A stretch of DNA of 64,000 nucleotides from Algiphilus aromaticivorans DG1253 (GTDB lineage Bacteria > Pseudomonadota > Gammaproteobacteria > Nevskiales > Nevskiaceae). Positions 1-8,091 of the stretch are shown piece after piece. The stretch spans positions 248,001 through 312,000 of the forward strand of contig NZ_JPOG01000001.1 in NCBI RefSeq assembly GCF_000733765.1, written 5' to 3'. The translations under genes and the position numbers were made by a program. Every line of letters begins with the position of its first letter. Positions within the stretch are counted from its first letter, which is position 1. The notes below the pieces were generated by a model that was not told where the DNA came from, made no database searches, and worked only from the letters and a program-made list of their open reading frames with translations.

Positions 1-93
1 GTGTCGAGCCCGGGACGCTTCCGGGCTGAGCGCGGCGGACTTACTACCCGCAGGTCAGACGGTGGATGCAACAGATGGGACTGCGACTGGAGA

Positions 94-105
94 ACAGACC
101 ACGAT
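94..105. repeat. 12-bp direct repeat copy 1 (acagaccacgat)
   Basis: The 12-mer acagaccacgat occurs here and again at 2228-2239 in the same orientation, just after the transposase relic. In this copy it is followed by ctgt, giving a small ACAGA/TCTGT dyad. Sequences of this kind are often seen near ends of mobile elements, but the match is short and homology outside the 12 bases is absent. The rest of 1-204 shows no convincing gene. Confidence 0.25.
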
Positions 106-204
106 CTGTGTCGACTGACGGCTTTTGGCACAACCGTGCCTATAGGCTCAATGCAGTCGCGTGCTGAGCGTGGGCGTTAAGGTACAGCCCGAAGCGGACG
201 TTGA

Positions 205-1215
205 TCACGCATCGCTGAAGGTCGCCTCCTCCCCGCGCCGCTGTCGCGCCCAAGCGCGATACGCAGTCGGCGTCATGCCGGTGTGCCGCTGGAAAGCGCG
301 GCGGAAGCTGCCTTCGTCGCGCCATCCGCAATGCTGCGCCACAGCCTTTACCGCCGCACTATCGGTCTCCAGCAGGGTGCGGGCGGATTCAAGCTGCACG
401 CGGCTGATGAATGCCTTGGACGACTCCTCACCGAGTTTCTTCAGACGCCGAAGCAGGGTGCGCTCGCTGGTGGCGAGCTGCGCGGCCAGTGCGCTGGGCG
501 TGAGCGGCTCCTCGGCACGGTGACCACGCACGGCGATTTCGGCCGCAACCAGAAAAGGATCGCGCGCCTGCACATGGCCCGGCGGCACGTAGACGCTCTG
601 TGCCAGCGGTGCGGTGTCAATCACGGCGAAGTCGGCGGTGGTGCGCGCCGCTTTGGGTCCCACCAGTACGCGGATGGTGTAGAGCGCAAGGTCGATCCAC
701 GACAGGGGCCCGCCCGCCGTCACCACGCGGCCATCCTCGATCAGCGCACTGCCCCAGGCCGCGTCGCAACGGGGAAAGCGGTGTTTGAGCTCGTCATTCA
801 GCCACCAGGTGGTGGTGCAGCGGCGGCCATTGAGCAGACCCGCCTCGCCGAGCACGAACACGCCGGAGCAGCTACCCAAGACCCAAGCGCCGTGCGCGTG
901 CTGGTGACGGAGCCAGGTAGCGGCCTTGGCGGTCTGGGCGTTACGTGGCGGCAGGCCATCGCCCGCGGGCATGAGGCCTGGCACGAGCACGGCGTCGGCG
1001 CGGGGGATGTCGTCGAGCGCAGCGTCCACCTGCAAGGGGCGACCCCGACCGTCCGTCACGGCTCGGCCATCGGGACTGGCAAGGATCACCTCGCAGGGCC
1101 AGTGCGGAGCGTCGGGCTGGAGCGCGCTGGCCTTGCCAGCGAGCCAGAACACATCGGCGAGGCCTACGAGGCCGGAGGGCAGCTTCCCATCGAGAGCGAG
1201 CAACACGATGTTCAT
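205..1215 (-). CDS. GlxA-family transcriptional regulator (DJ-1/PfpI + AraC HTH)
   Basis: 336-aa predicted cytoplasmic transcription factor. Residues 1 to about 185 form a DJ-1/PfpI class I amidotransferase-like domain with GSCSG at 114-118 at the nucleophile-elbow position, followed by the AGLLNGRR...TTTWW stretch typical of GlxA proteins. Residues about 230-325 carry an AraC-type double helix-turn-helix ending in FRRAFQRHTGMTPTAYR. Length is normal for the family. The start is well supported: a GGAGAAA Shine-Dalgarno lies just upstream of ATG at 1215. It diverges from the small ABM-domain gene at 1398, with a 182-nt shared control region, so that gene is the likely target. The ligand is unknown; in this family the PfpI domain is usually a sensor rather than an enzyme. 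Confidence 0.9.
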   Translation of the reverse strand: MNIVLLALDGKLPSGLVGLADVFWLAGKASALQPDAPHWPCEVILASPDGRAVTDGRGRPLQVDAALDDIPRADAVLVPGLMPAGDGLPPRNAQTAKAATWLRHQHAHGAWVLGSCSGVFVLGEAGLLNGRRCTTTWWLNDELKHRFPRCDAAWGSALIEDGRVVTAGGPLSWIDLALYTIRVLVGPKAARTTADFAVIDTAPLAQSVYVPPGHVQARDPFLVAAEIAVRGHRAEEPLTPSALAAQLATSERTLLRRLKKLGEESSKAFISRVQLESARTLLETDSAAVKAVAQHCGWRDEGSFRRAFQRHTGMTPTAYRAWARQRRGEEATFSDA

Positions 1216-1397
1216 GGGTTTCTCCGACCTGCGATTGGTTTGGCGGATTTTGCCGGATCATTGTCTTGTACGCCACATGTTATGAGGCGCTGTACGGGAC
1301 CACACTGCGCCACATCGTCGCTGCCACCGGCTGCCGATGACGCTCGCGGCACGCTTCAAACACTCGTCATTAACCGTTTCGCAATAGGAGTTCAATC

Positions 1398-1700
1398 ATG
1401 GTCACAACCGCACTGTGGGTTCGTATGGAAGCCAAGCCTGGCAAGGAACAAGAAGTCGAGGAATTTCTGCTCGGGGGCCGTCCCCTCGTGATGGAAGAGC
1501 CCGCGACCATCGCCTGGTTCGGCGTGAAGCTCGGACCTTCGAGCTACGCCATCTTCGATGCATTTCCGGACGACGCCGGCCGTCAGGCGCATCTGTCCGG
1601 GAAAGTCGCTGCGGCGCTGATGGCGCAGGCGGCCGAGCTGTTCTCGCAGCCGCCTAGCATCGAGAAGATCGACGTGCTCGCATCAAAGCTGCCCGGCTGA
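1398..1700 (+). CDS. Antibiotic biosynthesis monooxygenase (ABM) domain protein
   Basis: 100-aa single-domain protein with the dimeric alpha/beta-barrel signature: an N-terminal strand [23 protein letters not shown], then a central ...[17 protein letters not shown] segment. Proteins of this type are small homodimeric oxygenases or unknown-function ferredoxin-like folds. There is no cofactor motif. A GGAG Shine-Dalgarno precedes ATG by about 7 nt. It diverges from the GlxA-type regulator and is followed after 33 nt by a truncated GlcG/HbpS gene, so the pair was probably an operon before that second gene was broken. The substrate cannot be inferred. Confidence 0.8.
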   Translation: MVTTALWVRMEAKPGKEQEVEEFLLGGRPLVMEEPATIAWFGVKLGPSSYAIFDAFPDDAGRQAHLSGKVAAALMAQAAELFSQPPSIEKIDVLASKLPG

Positions 1701-1733
1701 ATCCCACGACCACATCACACGGAGCCTCATCTC

Positions 1734-1859
1734 ATGGAAAACTCGCTGGTCACCCTGAAGGACGCCAGGACCATCCTGGCGGCCGCCGAAAACCGCGCCG
1801 TGGAAATCGGCGAGCCGATGAACATTGCCGTCGCCGATTCTGGCGAAGCAGCAATTTGA
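1734..1859 (+). pseudogene. GlcG/HbpS-family heme-binding protein, 5' remnant
   Basis: An open frame of 41 codons starts at ATG 1734 and stops at TGA 1857-1859. It reads like the first third of GlcG/HbpS-family proteins (...[27 protein letters not shown]), whose usual length is about 130-160 aa. Homology stops at the conserved VxDSG position, where the normal continuation (GGxLxAFxRMDGA) is replaced by unrelated sequence leading into a UvrA-like fragment. This is a truncated gene at a recombination junction near 1845-1860. It is unlikely to make a working protein. Confidence 0.7.
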
Positions 1860-1914
1860 CGGGGTGGCCAGCGAGGATCATGGGCCGATGTCCTTGGGAC
1901 GGGAGGGGTGACGA

Positions 1915-2100
1915 CGTCACTTACGGTCTCGTGTGGGCACGCGGCGCGCGCGAGCACAATCTGCGCGATGTTGACGTGAACATCCTGCGGAACGCGCTCG
2001 TGTTGTTTTCCGGCGTCTCGGGTTCGGGAAGATCCTCGCTGGCCTTCTCGACGATCTACGCGGAAGCCCAGCGCCGCTACTTCGACTCGGTCGCGCTGCA
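1915..2100 (+). pseudogene. UvrA-like excinuclease ATPase, N-terminal remnant
   Basis: About 60 codons read [16 protein letters not shown], then a Walker A region (GVSGSGRSS) and a [12 protein letters not shown] segment. This is clearly the N-terminus of a UvrA or UvrA2-type ATPase. Real family members are over 800 aa; this one ends near 2100. It also carries decay: the expected ATG before TYG is GTC, the Walker A lysine is arginine (GSGRSS), and the usual IPRDAL is ILRNAL. The chromosomal uvrA is intact at 45.3-48.2 kb, so this is a separate, dead copy, probably from a UvrA2-like paralogue. Confidence 0.75.
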
Positions 2101-2106
2101 GCAGCA

Positions 2107-2289
2107 GTGCGGAACGCTAAGCCGCGCTCCCTGGTTGGCTATCTGACGCCCACGAGCTATGCGAAGCAACTGGCCGCGAGGGCGTACCATCAACCTCGGA
2201 TTCCAAAACTACCGCGAGTAATAGGTGACAGACCACGATTTCTGAGGGATGACGACTATTGGCACATAGCGGTCTTCTGTGAATCCTAG
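2107..2289 (+). mobile_element. Probable IS3-family transposase C-terminal relic
   Basis: A short open frame contains [20 protein letters not shown], which resembles the C-terminal RPHSSLGYLTPxxYA motif at the end of IS3-family OrfB integrase-type transposases. It is joined at about 2100 to the UvrA remnant in a different frame, and the coding match fades after about 2200. No complete inverted repeats or second orf are visible. This is most simply a leftover of an insertion that broke the neighbouring genes. The IS3 assignment rests on one motif. Confidence 0.5.
2228..2239. repeat. 12-bp direct repeat copy 2 (acagaccacgat)
   Basis: Same 12-mer as at 94-105, here about 30 nt after the last transposase-like codons, so it may mark the end of the relic. 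Its direct rather than inverted orientation argues against the two copies being terminal inverted repeats of one element. Confidence 0.25.
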
Positions 2290-2375
2290 TGCCGGGCGGC
2301 TTCTAACTGCTCCTTGGGCAGGGCGCTCCCTCCGCGCAACGCACACGGGTCGTCAATATCTTTGCGGTTTCGGCC

Positions 2376-4490
2376 TCACCAGCCGAACTTGGCCCACTCC
2401 ATCTTCACCATCAGGACCAGGAAGTTCCACACGGTTGTGACCTGATCCCAGGCCGAGGTCTCGTGGCGTGCGCGCTCACGGATGTAGTGGCGCAGCGCTT
2501 CCAGCTCCTCGGGCGTTAGCTCGGGGTAGTTGGGCATGCCGCGGTCGAGCAGTGCGCCGTTCTGGACGATGGCATCGAAGGCCGAGGCGGACATCGGCAC
2601 CGAGGAGGCACGCAGATCGGGCGCGTAGCCGCCGGCGATGGCGGCGGTGCCATGGCAGATCACGCAGAACCTGCCGTAGATCTTCTTGCCCTGTTCGGCC
2701 TTGGCTGCGTCAACCACGAAATCGGCACCCTCAATCGGCTCCGGCCGTGACGGCGGTGGTGCATCGGGAAGCTCGGCGTCGCCATCCAGGGCGAAGACCA
2801 GCAGCCGCCGCGGGTGCTCGCGGCCGATCCAGCCGTGCTGCGCGCCCAGGGACCCCAGCAGCATCTGGCTGCCGCCCCATCCCGCCAGGATGGCGACGTA
2901 CTGGCGGTCGCCGACGCTGAAGGTCATGGGCGCGGCCTGCGTACCCACGCCCATGTCGAAGGACCACAGCTCGGCGCCTGACGCCGCGTCGTGGGCTTTT
3001 AACTGGCCATCGGCGCGTCCCTGAAAGACGAGATCACCGGCGGTGGCGATGACGCCGCCGTTGGCAACGCCGGGCGTTTCGACTTCCCAGGCGCGGCTCT
3101 GGGTCACCGGGTTCCAGGCTTCCAGCGCGCTGCTGCCGGCGTTGGCGGGGATGTCGTCGTAGAAGCCCTTCAGGCCCATCGGGTCTTCGCTGGTCAGATT
3201 CCAGTTTCTGGGCTCGCGCCCTTCGTCGTTGTAGTAGCCGGCCATCTCGCGGGTGGGAATGTAGGTCAGGCCGGTATCCGGGCTGAAGGCCATCGGGTGC
3301 CAGTTGTGGACGCCGCCGGAGCCGGGCCAGATCAGCGCTTCGCCACTTTCGTAGCGGGCGCCGGGGACTTCGATGGGGCGGCCCGTTTCCGGATCGATGC
3401 CTTCGGCCCAGGTCACCTTGCCGAGCTTCTCGGCGGAGATCAGCGCGCCGTCCTCGCGGTCGAGCACATAGAAGAAGCCGTTCTTCGGCGCGTGCAGCAT
3501 GGCCTTGCGCGGCTCGCCGTCGATGGTGAGATCGGCGAGCACCATGTCCATGGCGGAATTGAAGTCCCAGCTCTCGCCGGGCGTGGTCTGGTAGTGCCAG
3601 ACGTATTCACCGGTGTCGGCATCCAGCGCCACCACCGAGCACAGGAAGAGATTGTCGCCGCCGTCCGGCGAGCGCAGCTTGTGGTTCCAGGGCGAGCCGT
3701 TGCCAGTGCCGATATAGATGCGGTTGAACTCGGGGTCGTAGGTCATGGCGTTCCAGGCCGTCCCGCCGCCACCGAATTTCCACCATTCCCCGGTCCAGGT
3801 CTCGGCGGCCATCTCCATCGCCGCGTTCTCGAAGCCGTCCGCGGGGTTGCCGGGCACGGTGTGCCAGCGCCAGCGCTGTTCGCCGGTTTCGGTGTCGTAG
3901 GCGGTGACATAGCCGCGGACGTAGCCGAAGTCGGCACCGCCGTGGCCGATGAGGACCGTGTCGTTGAAGACCCTTGGTGCGCCGGTGATGTAGCGGTTGT
4001 CACCGGGTTTTGTGGTCAGCACCGACCACTCCGGCTTGCCGCTCTCGGCGTCGATGGCAATCAGCCGGCCATCCTGGACACCGACATAGACGCGGCCCTT
4101 CCAGAAGGCCAGCCCGCGGATGCCCCAGGCCATGCGCATCTTCTTCGGGTCGACCTCGGGATCGTAGCGCCAGAGCAGCTCGCCGCTGACCGCATCGATG
4201 GCGTAGACCTCGCTGTAGCCCACGGCCATGTAGATGACGCCGTCCACGGCCAGCGGCTGGGAGGACACGCTCCAGACATCGTCCAGCTCGTAGCTCCAGG
4301 CCAGGCCGAGCCGGTCGACCGAGTCGCGGTTGATCTGATCGAGCGGGCTGAAACGCTGCTCGTCGAAGTTGCGCCCCCACGCGGCCCAGTTCGTGCCATC
4401 GGCGGGGTCCGCCAAGGTCGTCTGGTCCACGCCCGCCTGCGCTGCGCCACAGAACAACAAGGCAGCGCACACCCCGAGTCGAATCCCCAT
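2376..4490 (-). CDS. PQQ-dependent quinohemoprotein alcohol dehydrogenase
   Basis: 704-aa predicted periplasmic dehydrogenase. A Sec signal peptide (MGIRLGVCAALLFCGAAQA) leads into an eight-bladed beta-propeller with repeated W-motif docking segments, then a C-terminal cytochrome c domain with CVICH at about 609-613 and a likely axial Met in RGMPNYPE. Family knowledge: such type II enzymes oxidise alcohols with PQQ and pass electrons through the attached heme to the respiratory chain. The ATG at 4490 has GGGAGA upstream; a 10-residue upstream extension lacks both this site and a signal-peptide start. The vicinal Cys-Cys normally found before the conserved RGxAxW segment is absent (MAWGIRGLAFW instead). 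The C-terminus adds a hydrophobic, tryptophan-rich tail. The exact substrate is unknown. Confidence 0.92.
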   Translation of the reverse strand: MGIRLGVCAALLFCGAAQAGVDQTTLADPADGTNWAAWGRNFDEQRFSPLDQINRDSVDRLGLAWSYELDDVWSVSSQPLAVDGVIYMAVGYSEVYAIDAVSGELLWRYDPEVDPKKMRMAWGIRGLAFWKGRVYVGVQDGRLIAIDAESGKPEWSVLTTKPGDNRYITGAPRVFNDTVLIGHGGADFGYVRGYVTAYDTETGEQRWRWHTVPGNPADGFENAAMEMAAETWTGEWWKFGGGGTAWNAMTYDPEFNRIYIGTGNGSPWNHKLRSPDGGDNLFLCSVVALDADTGEYVWHYQTTPGESWDFNSAMDMVLADLTIDGEPRKAMLHAPKNGFFYVLDREDGALISAEKLGKVTWAEGIDPETGRPIEVPGARYESGEALIWPGSGGVHNWHPMAFSPDTGLTYIPTREMAGYYNDEGREPRNWNLTSEDPMGLKGFYDDIPANAGSSALEAWNPVTQSRAWEVETPGVANGGVIATAGDLVFQGRADGQLKAHDAASGAELWSFDMGVGTQAAPMTFSVGDRQYVAILAGWGGSQMLLGSLGAQHGWIGREHPRRLLVFALDGDAELPDAPPPSRPEPIEGADFVVDAAKAEQGKKIYGRFCVICHGTAAIAGGYAPDLRASSVPMSASAFDAIVQNGALLDRGMPNYPELTPEELEALRHYIRERARHETSAWDQVTTVWNFLVLMVKMEWAKFGW

Positions 4491-4568
4491 CGTTGTCTCC
4501 CCTGGTCTTATCGGTACCAATCTAGCCGCGCCGGGGGACGACCGGCCTCCCGCAAAAGCGGTAGCCCG

Positions 4569-5519
4569 CTAGCCGGCGCTGGCCAGCTCCAGCACGTGCC
4601 GATAGCCGGGTTGCGGTTGCACCAGTCCGCGTGCGCGCAGCTTGTCGTGCAGATCCTTCAGGCGGTAATACGGCACCGACGCCATCAGGTGATGTTCGAC
4701 GTGGTAGTTGACGCGGAAGGGCGCCACCGTCAGGCGAGCCAGCCAGTTGGCGTGGGTGGTGCGGGTGTTGTTCAGGACCTCCGGGCCGCCTTCGGTGCAG
4801 GCGTGCTCGGCGATGGAACGGATGCGCACGTACAGGCTGAAGGTGGTGAGGTAGGCGACCACCCAGGCGCTGTACACCCACAGCGCGCCAAGCGCGGCCA
4901 GCACCGCTGCCAGCACGCCATTGGCGATGAGCACCGGCCCCATGTTGCGCAGGCTGGCGCGCAGATAATCCCGCCACGTCCGGCCCTCCTGCGGCAGGCG
5001 CTCGACATCGGCGGCCACGGTGTACTTGAGGATGCCGAGATCCATGCCGATCAGGCCGATCACGCGGCGCAGGCCGGAGCGGCCGCTGAGGTCGCGCAGC
5101 AGTTTGCGCCGCAGCGAGGCTCGGCTTCCCGGAAACGGCCGCACCAGGCTCATGTCCGGATCGTCCTCCGTGCCGGTATGGGCGTGGTGGCCCATGTGGT
5201 GCTGCCGGTAGCGCTTGACGTCGGTCCAGATCGGGCGTGCGACCAGCCAGTCGGTCACGACCTCGTTCATCCAGCGCGTCTTGAACAGGGTGTAGTGCGC
5301 TGCCTCGTGGGTGAGCACGGCGCAGGCCAGTTGCTGCCCGCCCAGGATGAAGACTGCCAGCAGGAAGGTCAGCGGGGTCGGGTAGGCCGCGAGCAGCGCG
5401 AAGGTTGCGGCAATGCACAGCCACACCTGCAGGATGGCCCAGGCGCCGCGCAGATCGGACTTGCGGCAGAGCGCTGCCATTTCCTCGCGGCTCAGCACGT
5501 CACGGATGGCGATACTCAT
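4569..5519 (-). CDS. Membrane fatty acid desaturase family protein
   Basis: 316-aa integral-membrane diiron enzyme. The three histidine boxes are visible: HEAAH at 71-75, HHMGHH at 107-112 and HVEHH at 273-277, with hydrophobic hairpins around residues 28-65 and 180-225. This is the acyl-lipid/acyl-CoA desaturase or hydroxylase superfamily, which uses O2 and electrons from ferredoxin or cytochrome b5-like donors. No fused reductase or cytochrome domain is present. ATG at 5519 has AGGGG about 7 nt upstream; the open frame extends upstream to 5933 but that part has no family resemblance. It lies 78 nt upstream of the PQQ dehydrogenase on the same strand. The region 5520-5790 holds no recognisable gene. 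Confidence 0.9.
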   Translation of the reverse strand: MSIAIRDVLSREEMAALCRKSDLRGAWAILQVWLCIAATFALLAAYPTPLTFLLAVFILGGQQLACAVLTHEAAHYTLFKTRWMNEVVTDWLVARPIWTDVKRYRQHHMGHHAHTGTEDDPDMSLVRPFPGSRASLRRKLLRDLSGRSGLRRVIGLIGMDLGILKYTVAADVERLPQEGRTWRDYLRASLRNMGPVLIANGVLAAVLAALGALWVYSAWVVAYLTTFSLYVRIRSIAEHACTEGGPEVLNNTRTTHANWLARLTVAPFRVNYHVEHHLMASVPYYRLKDLHDKLRARGLVQPQPGYRHVLELASAG

Positions 5520-5790
5520 TGCAGTACCCCTGTGGTGGCTTGTTCTTCGCTCATGGAAGGCATTGCCGATACGGATCTGATCAAGCTGCTGACACAGCGC
5601 CTTGCTCGTCTCGTCAGAACGTTTCTCGGTTTCCAGGTAGGCGTGGCGGGTATCGTTGTCGATCATCGGCGCCCGGGGGCGAAGACCTGTGAGCGTACCG
5701 TCTTGGCAAGCGCGCGGACACCCACCGTCCCAACTGGCGCCCCGAGTCCCGGCAAAGCGCAGCGTGGACTGACTCGCGCCTGCGGCACCG

Positions 5791-6828
5791 TCAGGGTGCG
5801 GCCGGCCCATCCCCTGTTCCGGCTGCCGGCCCCGCGAAGGCCGTGCCCAGTTCCCGCACGACATCGGCGGCGGGGCGGATGTCGGCGATCTGCGCCACGC
5901 ATTCGCCGGCGTACAGCGGAGCCACGTCGCCACGCCCGGCCGGCATCTGCCGCGAGAAGGGGAAGGGTCCGAACAGTGGCAGGCCGGGTTGCTCCCAGCG
6001 AATCAGCGACGCGGCGGCACTCAGCGGCAACAGCCGGCTCGGCCCCTCGAACAGCGTATTCAGCCCGGCGAGCCAGCGCGGCGCCCGGGCGTCGGCGCGG
6101 CACCAGCGCCGGGTCGCCGCATTGGGCGCCACCCGGTGCGGGGCGTTCCAGCCCAGCCCGAAGAGGTCGGTCAGCAGGGTTTCGCTTGCGTCGAGCAGGG
6201 CCTGCTTGTAGTCGTCGTGGGCGTGGCTTTCCGGCGTGAGCAGGAAGCGCGTGCCCGCGGCGACGCCGTCGGCGCCCAGTTCGCGCGCCCGGCGTGCGGA
6301 GGCCGCGTCGAAGATGCCGCCCGCGGCCAGCACCGGAACGTTGCTGTGCCGGCGGCGGATGCGCGGCAGCAGATTCGCCAGGCGCTGTGTCGAGCGCACG
6401 TGGCCGCCGGCCTCGCAGCCCTGCACGATCAGCGCGTCGGCGCCGTCACCCAGCACGCGGTCGGCTTCGGCCTCGTCGCCGACCTGGTAGATGACGTAGC
6501 AGCCGGCGTCCTTGAGCTGCCGCACCATCGCCGGGTCGTGGCCGAAGAAGACCGACACCACCGGTACCCGGTGCTCGACGCAGGCGCGTACATGCCCGCG
6601 GCGCAGTAGCGGCATCAGCAGGTTGGCTGCGAAGGGCTTTCCGTCCAGCTCCCTGCTGGCGCGCGCGATCTCGGCGGCGAACTCGGTCTCCGGCATCAGG
6701 CCGATGGTGCCCAGGCCGCCGGCGGCGGACACCGCGATCGCCAGATCGGCGGTGGATATGCCGCCGCCCAGCGCCGCCTGCGCCACGGGCCAGCGCAGGC
6801 CCAACGTCTCCTGCCATGTTGTGTGCAT
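5791..6828 (-). CDS. Nitronate monooxygenase / 2-nitropropane dioxygenase family protein
   Basis: 345-aa FMN-binding TIM-barrel protein. The N-terminus (LGLRWPVAQAALGGGIS...LAIAVSAAGGLGTIG) is the family signature, followed by DALIVQGCEAGGHVRS and VLAAGGIF...LGADGVAAGTRFL, the phosphate-binding loops for FMN. Known members oxidise alkyl nitronates such as propionate 3-nitronate; some are enoyl reductase-like. Start ATG at 6828 has GAGAGA about 8 nt upstream. It is on the same strand as the desaturase, 271 nt away, so separate transcription is possible. It diverges from the cupin gene at 6985. Confidence 0.88.
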   Translation of the reverse strand: MHTTWQETLGLRWPVAQAALGGGISTADLAIAVSAAGGLGTIGLMPETEFAAEIARASRELDGKPFAANLLMPLLRRGHVRACVEHRVPVVSVFFGHDPAMVRQLKDAGCYVIYQVGDEAEADRVLGDGADALIVQGCEAGGHVRSTQRLANLLPRIRRRHSNVPVLAAGGIFDAASARRARELGADGVAAGTRFLLTPESHAHDDYKQALLDASETLLTDLFGLGWNAPHRVAPNAATRRWCRADARAPRWLAGLNTLFEGPSRLLPLSAAASLIRWEQPGLPLFGPFPFSRQMPAGRGDVAPLYAGECVAQIADIRPAADVVRELGTAFAGPAAGTGDGPAAP

Positions 6829-6903
6829 AAGGTGTCTCTCCGCGAAAAGACCGGGGGACGGTCCCGGAAACGCCGTACTAGCACAACTCACGGCCGCGTC
6901 TAC

Positions 6904-6920
6904 CTACCCGCCCCGGGTAG
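6904..6920. promoter_or_regulatory. Inverted repeat CTACCC-N5-GGGTAG between divergent genes
   Basis: A perfect 6-bp inverted repeat lies in the 156-nt gap between the nitronate monooxygenase (minus) and the cupin (plus). It could be an operator for either gene or a small hairpin. No regulator gene is adjacent, so this is only a candidate site. Confidence 0.3.
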
Positions 6921-6984
6921 TGGCTGCGGCCGGATCGCGCGGCTAGGGTGCGGGGACGACGATAAACCCCGAGGAGGAGACGCC

Positions 6985-7545
6985 ATGACCACTTCCAATG
7001 ACCCGACCGAGGTCAGGACTTCGAGCGGCACGCCGCTGCCCGTTCTGTCGCAGCCGCAGGGCGAGCTGCTGACGGTGAATATCGACAACATCCCGCTGCT
7101 GAAGAACGCCATCGTCGAGGGTGCCCACTTCCAGCCGCTGTGCCTGGATATGGAGAACAACCTCTGGGTCGTGCTGGCGAACTTCGATCCGGGCGTGGTG
7201 CTGCCGATCCACTACCACACCGGCCCGGCGCAGGTGTACACGCTGCAGGGCTGCTGGAAGTACAAGGAGTACCCCGACCAGCCGCAGACGGCGGGCTCCT
7301 ACCTCTATGAGCCGGGCGGCTCGGTGCATACCTTCTACACCCCGGAGGAGAACACCGAGCAGACCATCTTCCTGGTCATCGTCTCGGGCGCGAACGTGAA
7401 CTTCACCGAGGACGGCAAGTTCCATTCGATCCTGGATGCGCTGCATCTGACGCAGCTCACCGACCAGGCTGCGAAGAAGCAGGGGCTCTCGGATCTGCCC
7501 TACATCCGCGGTGGTGAGATGCATCTGACGGGCAAACGGCGGTAG
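6985..7545 (+). CDS. 2,4'-dihydroxyacetophenone dioxygenase-like cupin protein
   Basis: 186-aa cupin. The central segment FDPGVVLPIHYHTGPAQVYTLQG followed by SYLYEPGGSVHTF gives the two cupin motifs with metal-binding HYH and a later His. Overall the sequence resembles the 2,4'-dihydroxyacetophenone dioxygenase (DAD)/ChrR-like cupin group. DAD cleaves an aryl ketone side chain using iron and O2, but many homologues are uncharacterised, so the substrate should be left open. ATG at 6985 has a strong GAGGAGGAG Shine-Dalgarno. It stands alone: divergent on the left, with a 546-nt non-coding gap to the right. Confidence 0.8.
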   Translation: MTTSNDPTEVRTSSGTPLPVLSQPQGELLTVNIDNIPLLKNAIVEGAHFQPLCLDMENNLWVVLANFDPGVVLPIHYHTGPAQVYTLQGCWKYKEYPDQPQTAGSYLYEPGGSVHTFYTPEENTEQTIFLVIVSGANVNFTEDGKFHSILDALHLTQLTDQAAKKQGLSDLPYIRGGEMHLTGKRR

Positions 7546-8091
7546 GGACGACTGCCGCGCTGGCCGTGGCCGGTCGCGATTGAAGAGGCGCCAGGCTCGC
7601 GGGGCGGCGCCGTGACCGGATGCGGCCAGTTGTTCGTCGCCTTCTTTCCGCGCGGTGCATGGGCGCATCGCGCGTTGATCCGTGGCGAAGCGCGAGCCGG
7701 GACGCCTGGGCAACGTGATCGTCGGGCTCGCTCTGGCGCGTGGCTCGGCTGTGTGGCCGTACAGGCCTGCGCCTGCAAGTAGGGCACGCGCTGTAACAGT
7801 CGCGGACGGGCGGAGCTGTTCATCGCCTTGATGCCCGACGTATATTCCTTGGGAGACCTGGGGCGTTCCTCTGCTTCGTGGAGGGGCGTTCTCCGCTGAT
7901 GGGCGTGGGGCTGCTTGGCCTAATCCTTCTGCCGAACAAGTTTCCAGCCCTCGCCATACGTGCGGAGGCGTACCGACGCGCGAGGAGCCGGCCACTAGGG
8001 TGTTCGGCAGGACGGTACTCAAGACATGGGGGTCGTCCATGCACCACGGTCGGAACACGACCAGCCCCCGCAACCACATAAGGTGATTCAC
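7546..8091. other. 546-nt stretch without a recognisable gene
   Basis: No frame on either strand in this gap looks like a known protein or has both a good ribosome site and gene-like composition. One visible structure is a 10-bp inverted repeat, ctgccgaaca at 7929-7938 and tgttcggcag at 8001-8010, 62 nt apart. The final part holds the ribosome site of the SYLF gene at 8092. The gap could include a long leader or a decayed gene. Confidence 0.5.

Noticed and set aside
5520-5933. N-terminal extension of the desaturase frame
   Set aside because: No family resemblance, and the ATG at 5519 has a proper ribosome site and the usual desaturase start.
3297-6239. Very long plus-strand open frame of 980 codons
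   Set aside because: It runs antisense to the PQQ dehydrogenase, desaturase and nitronate monooxygenase genes, which have motifs and ribosome sites. Its protein is low-complexity in character, as expected for high-GC antisense frames.
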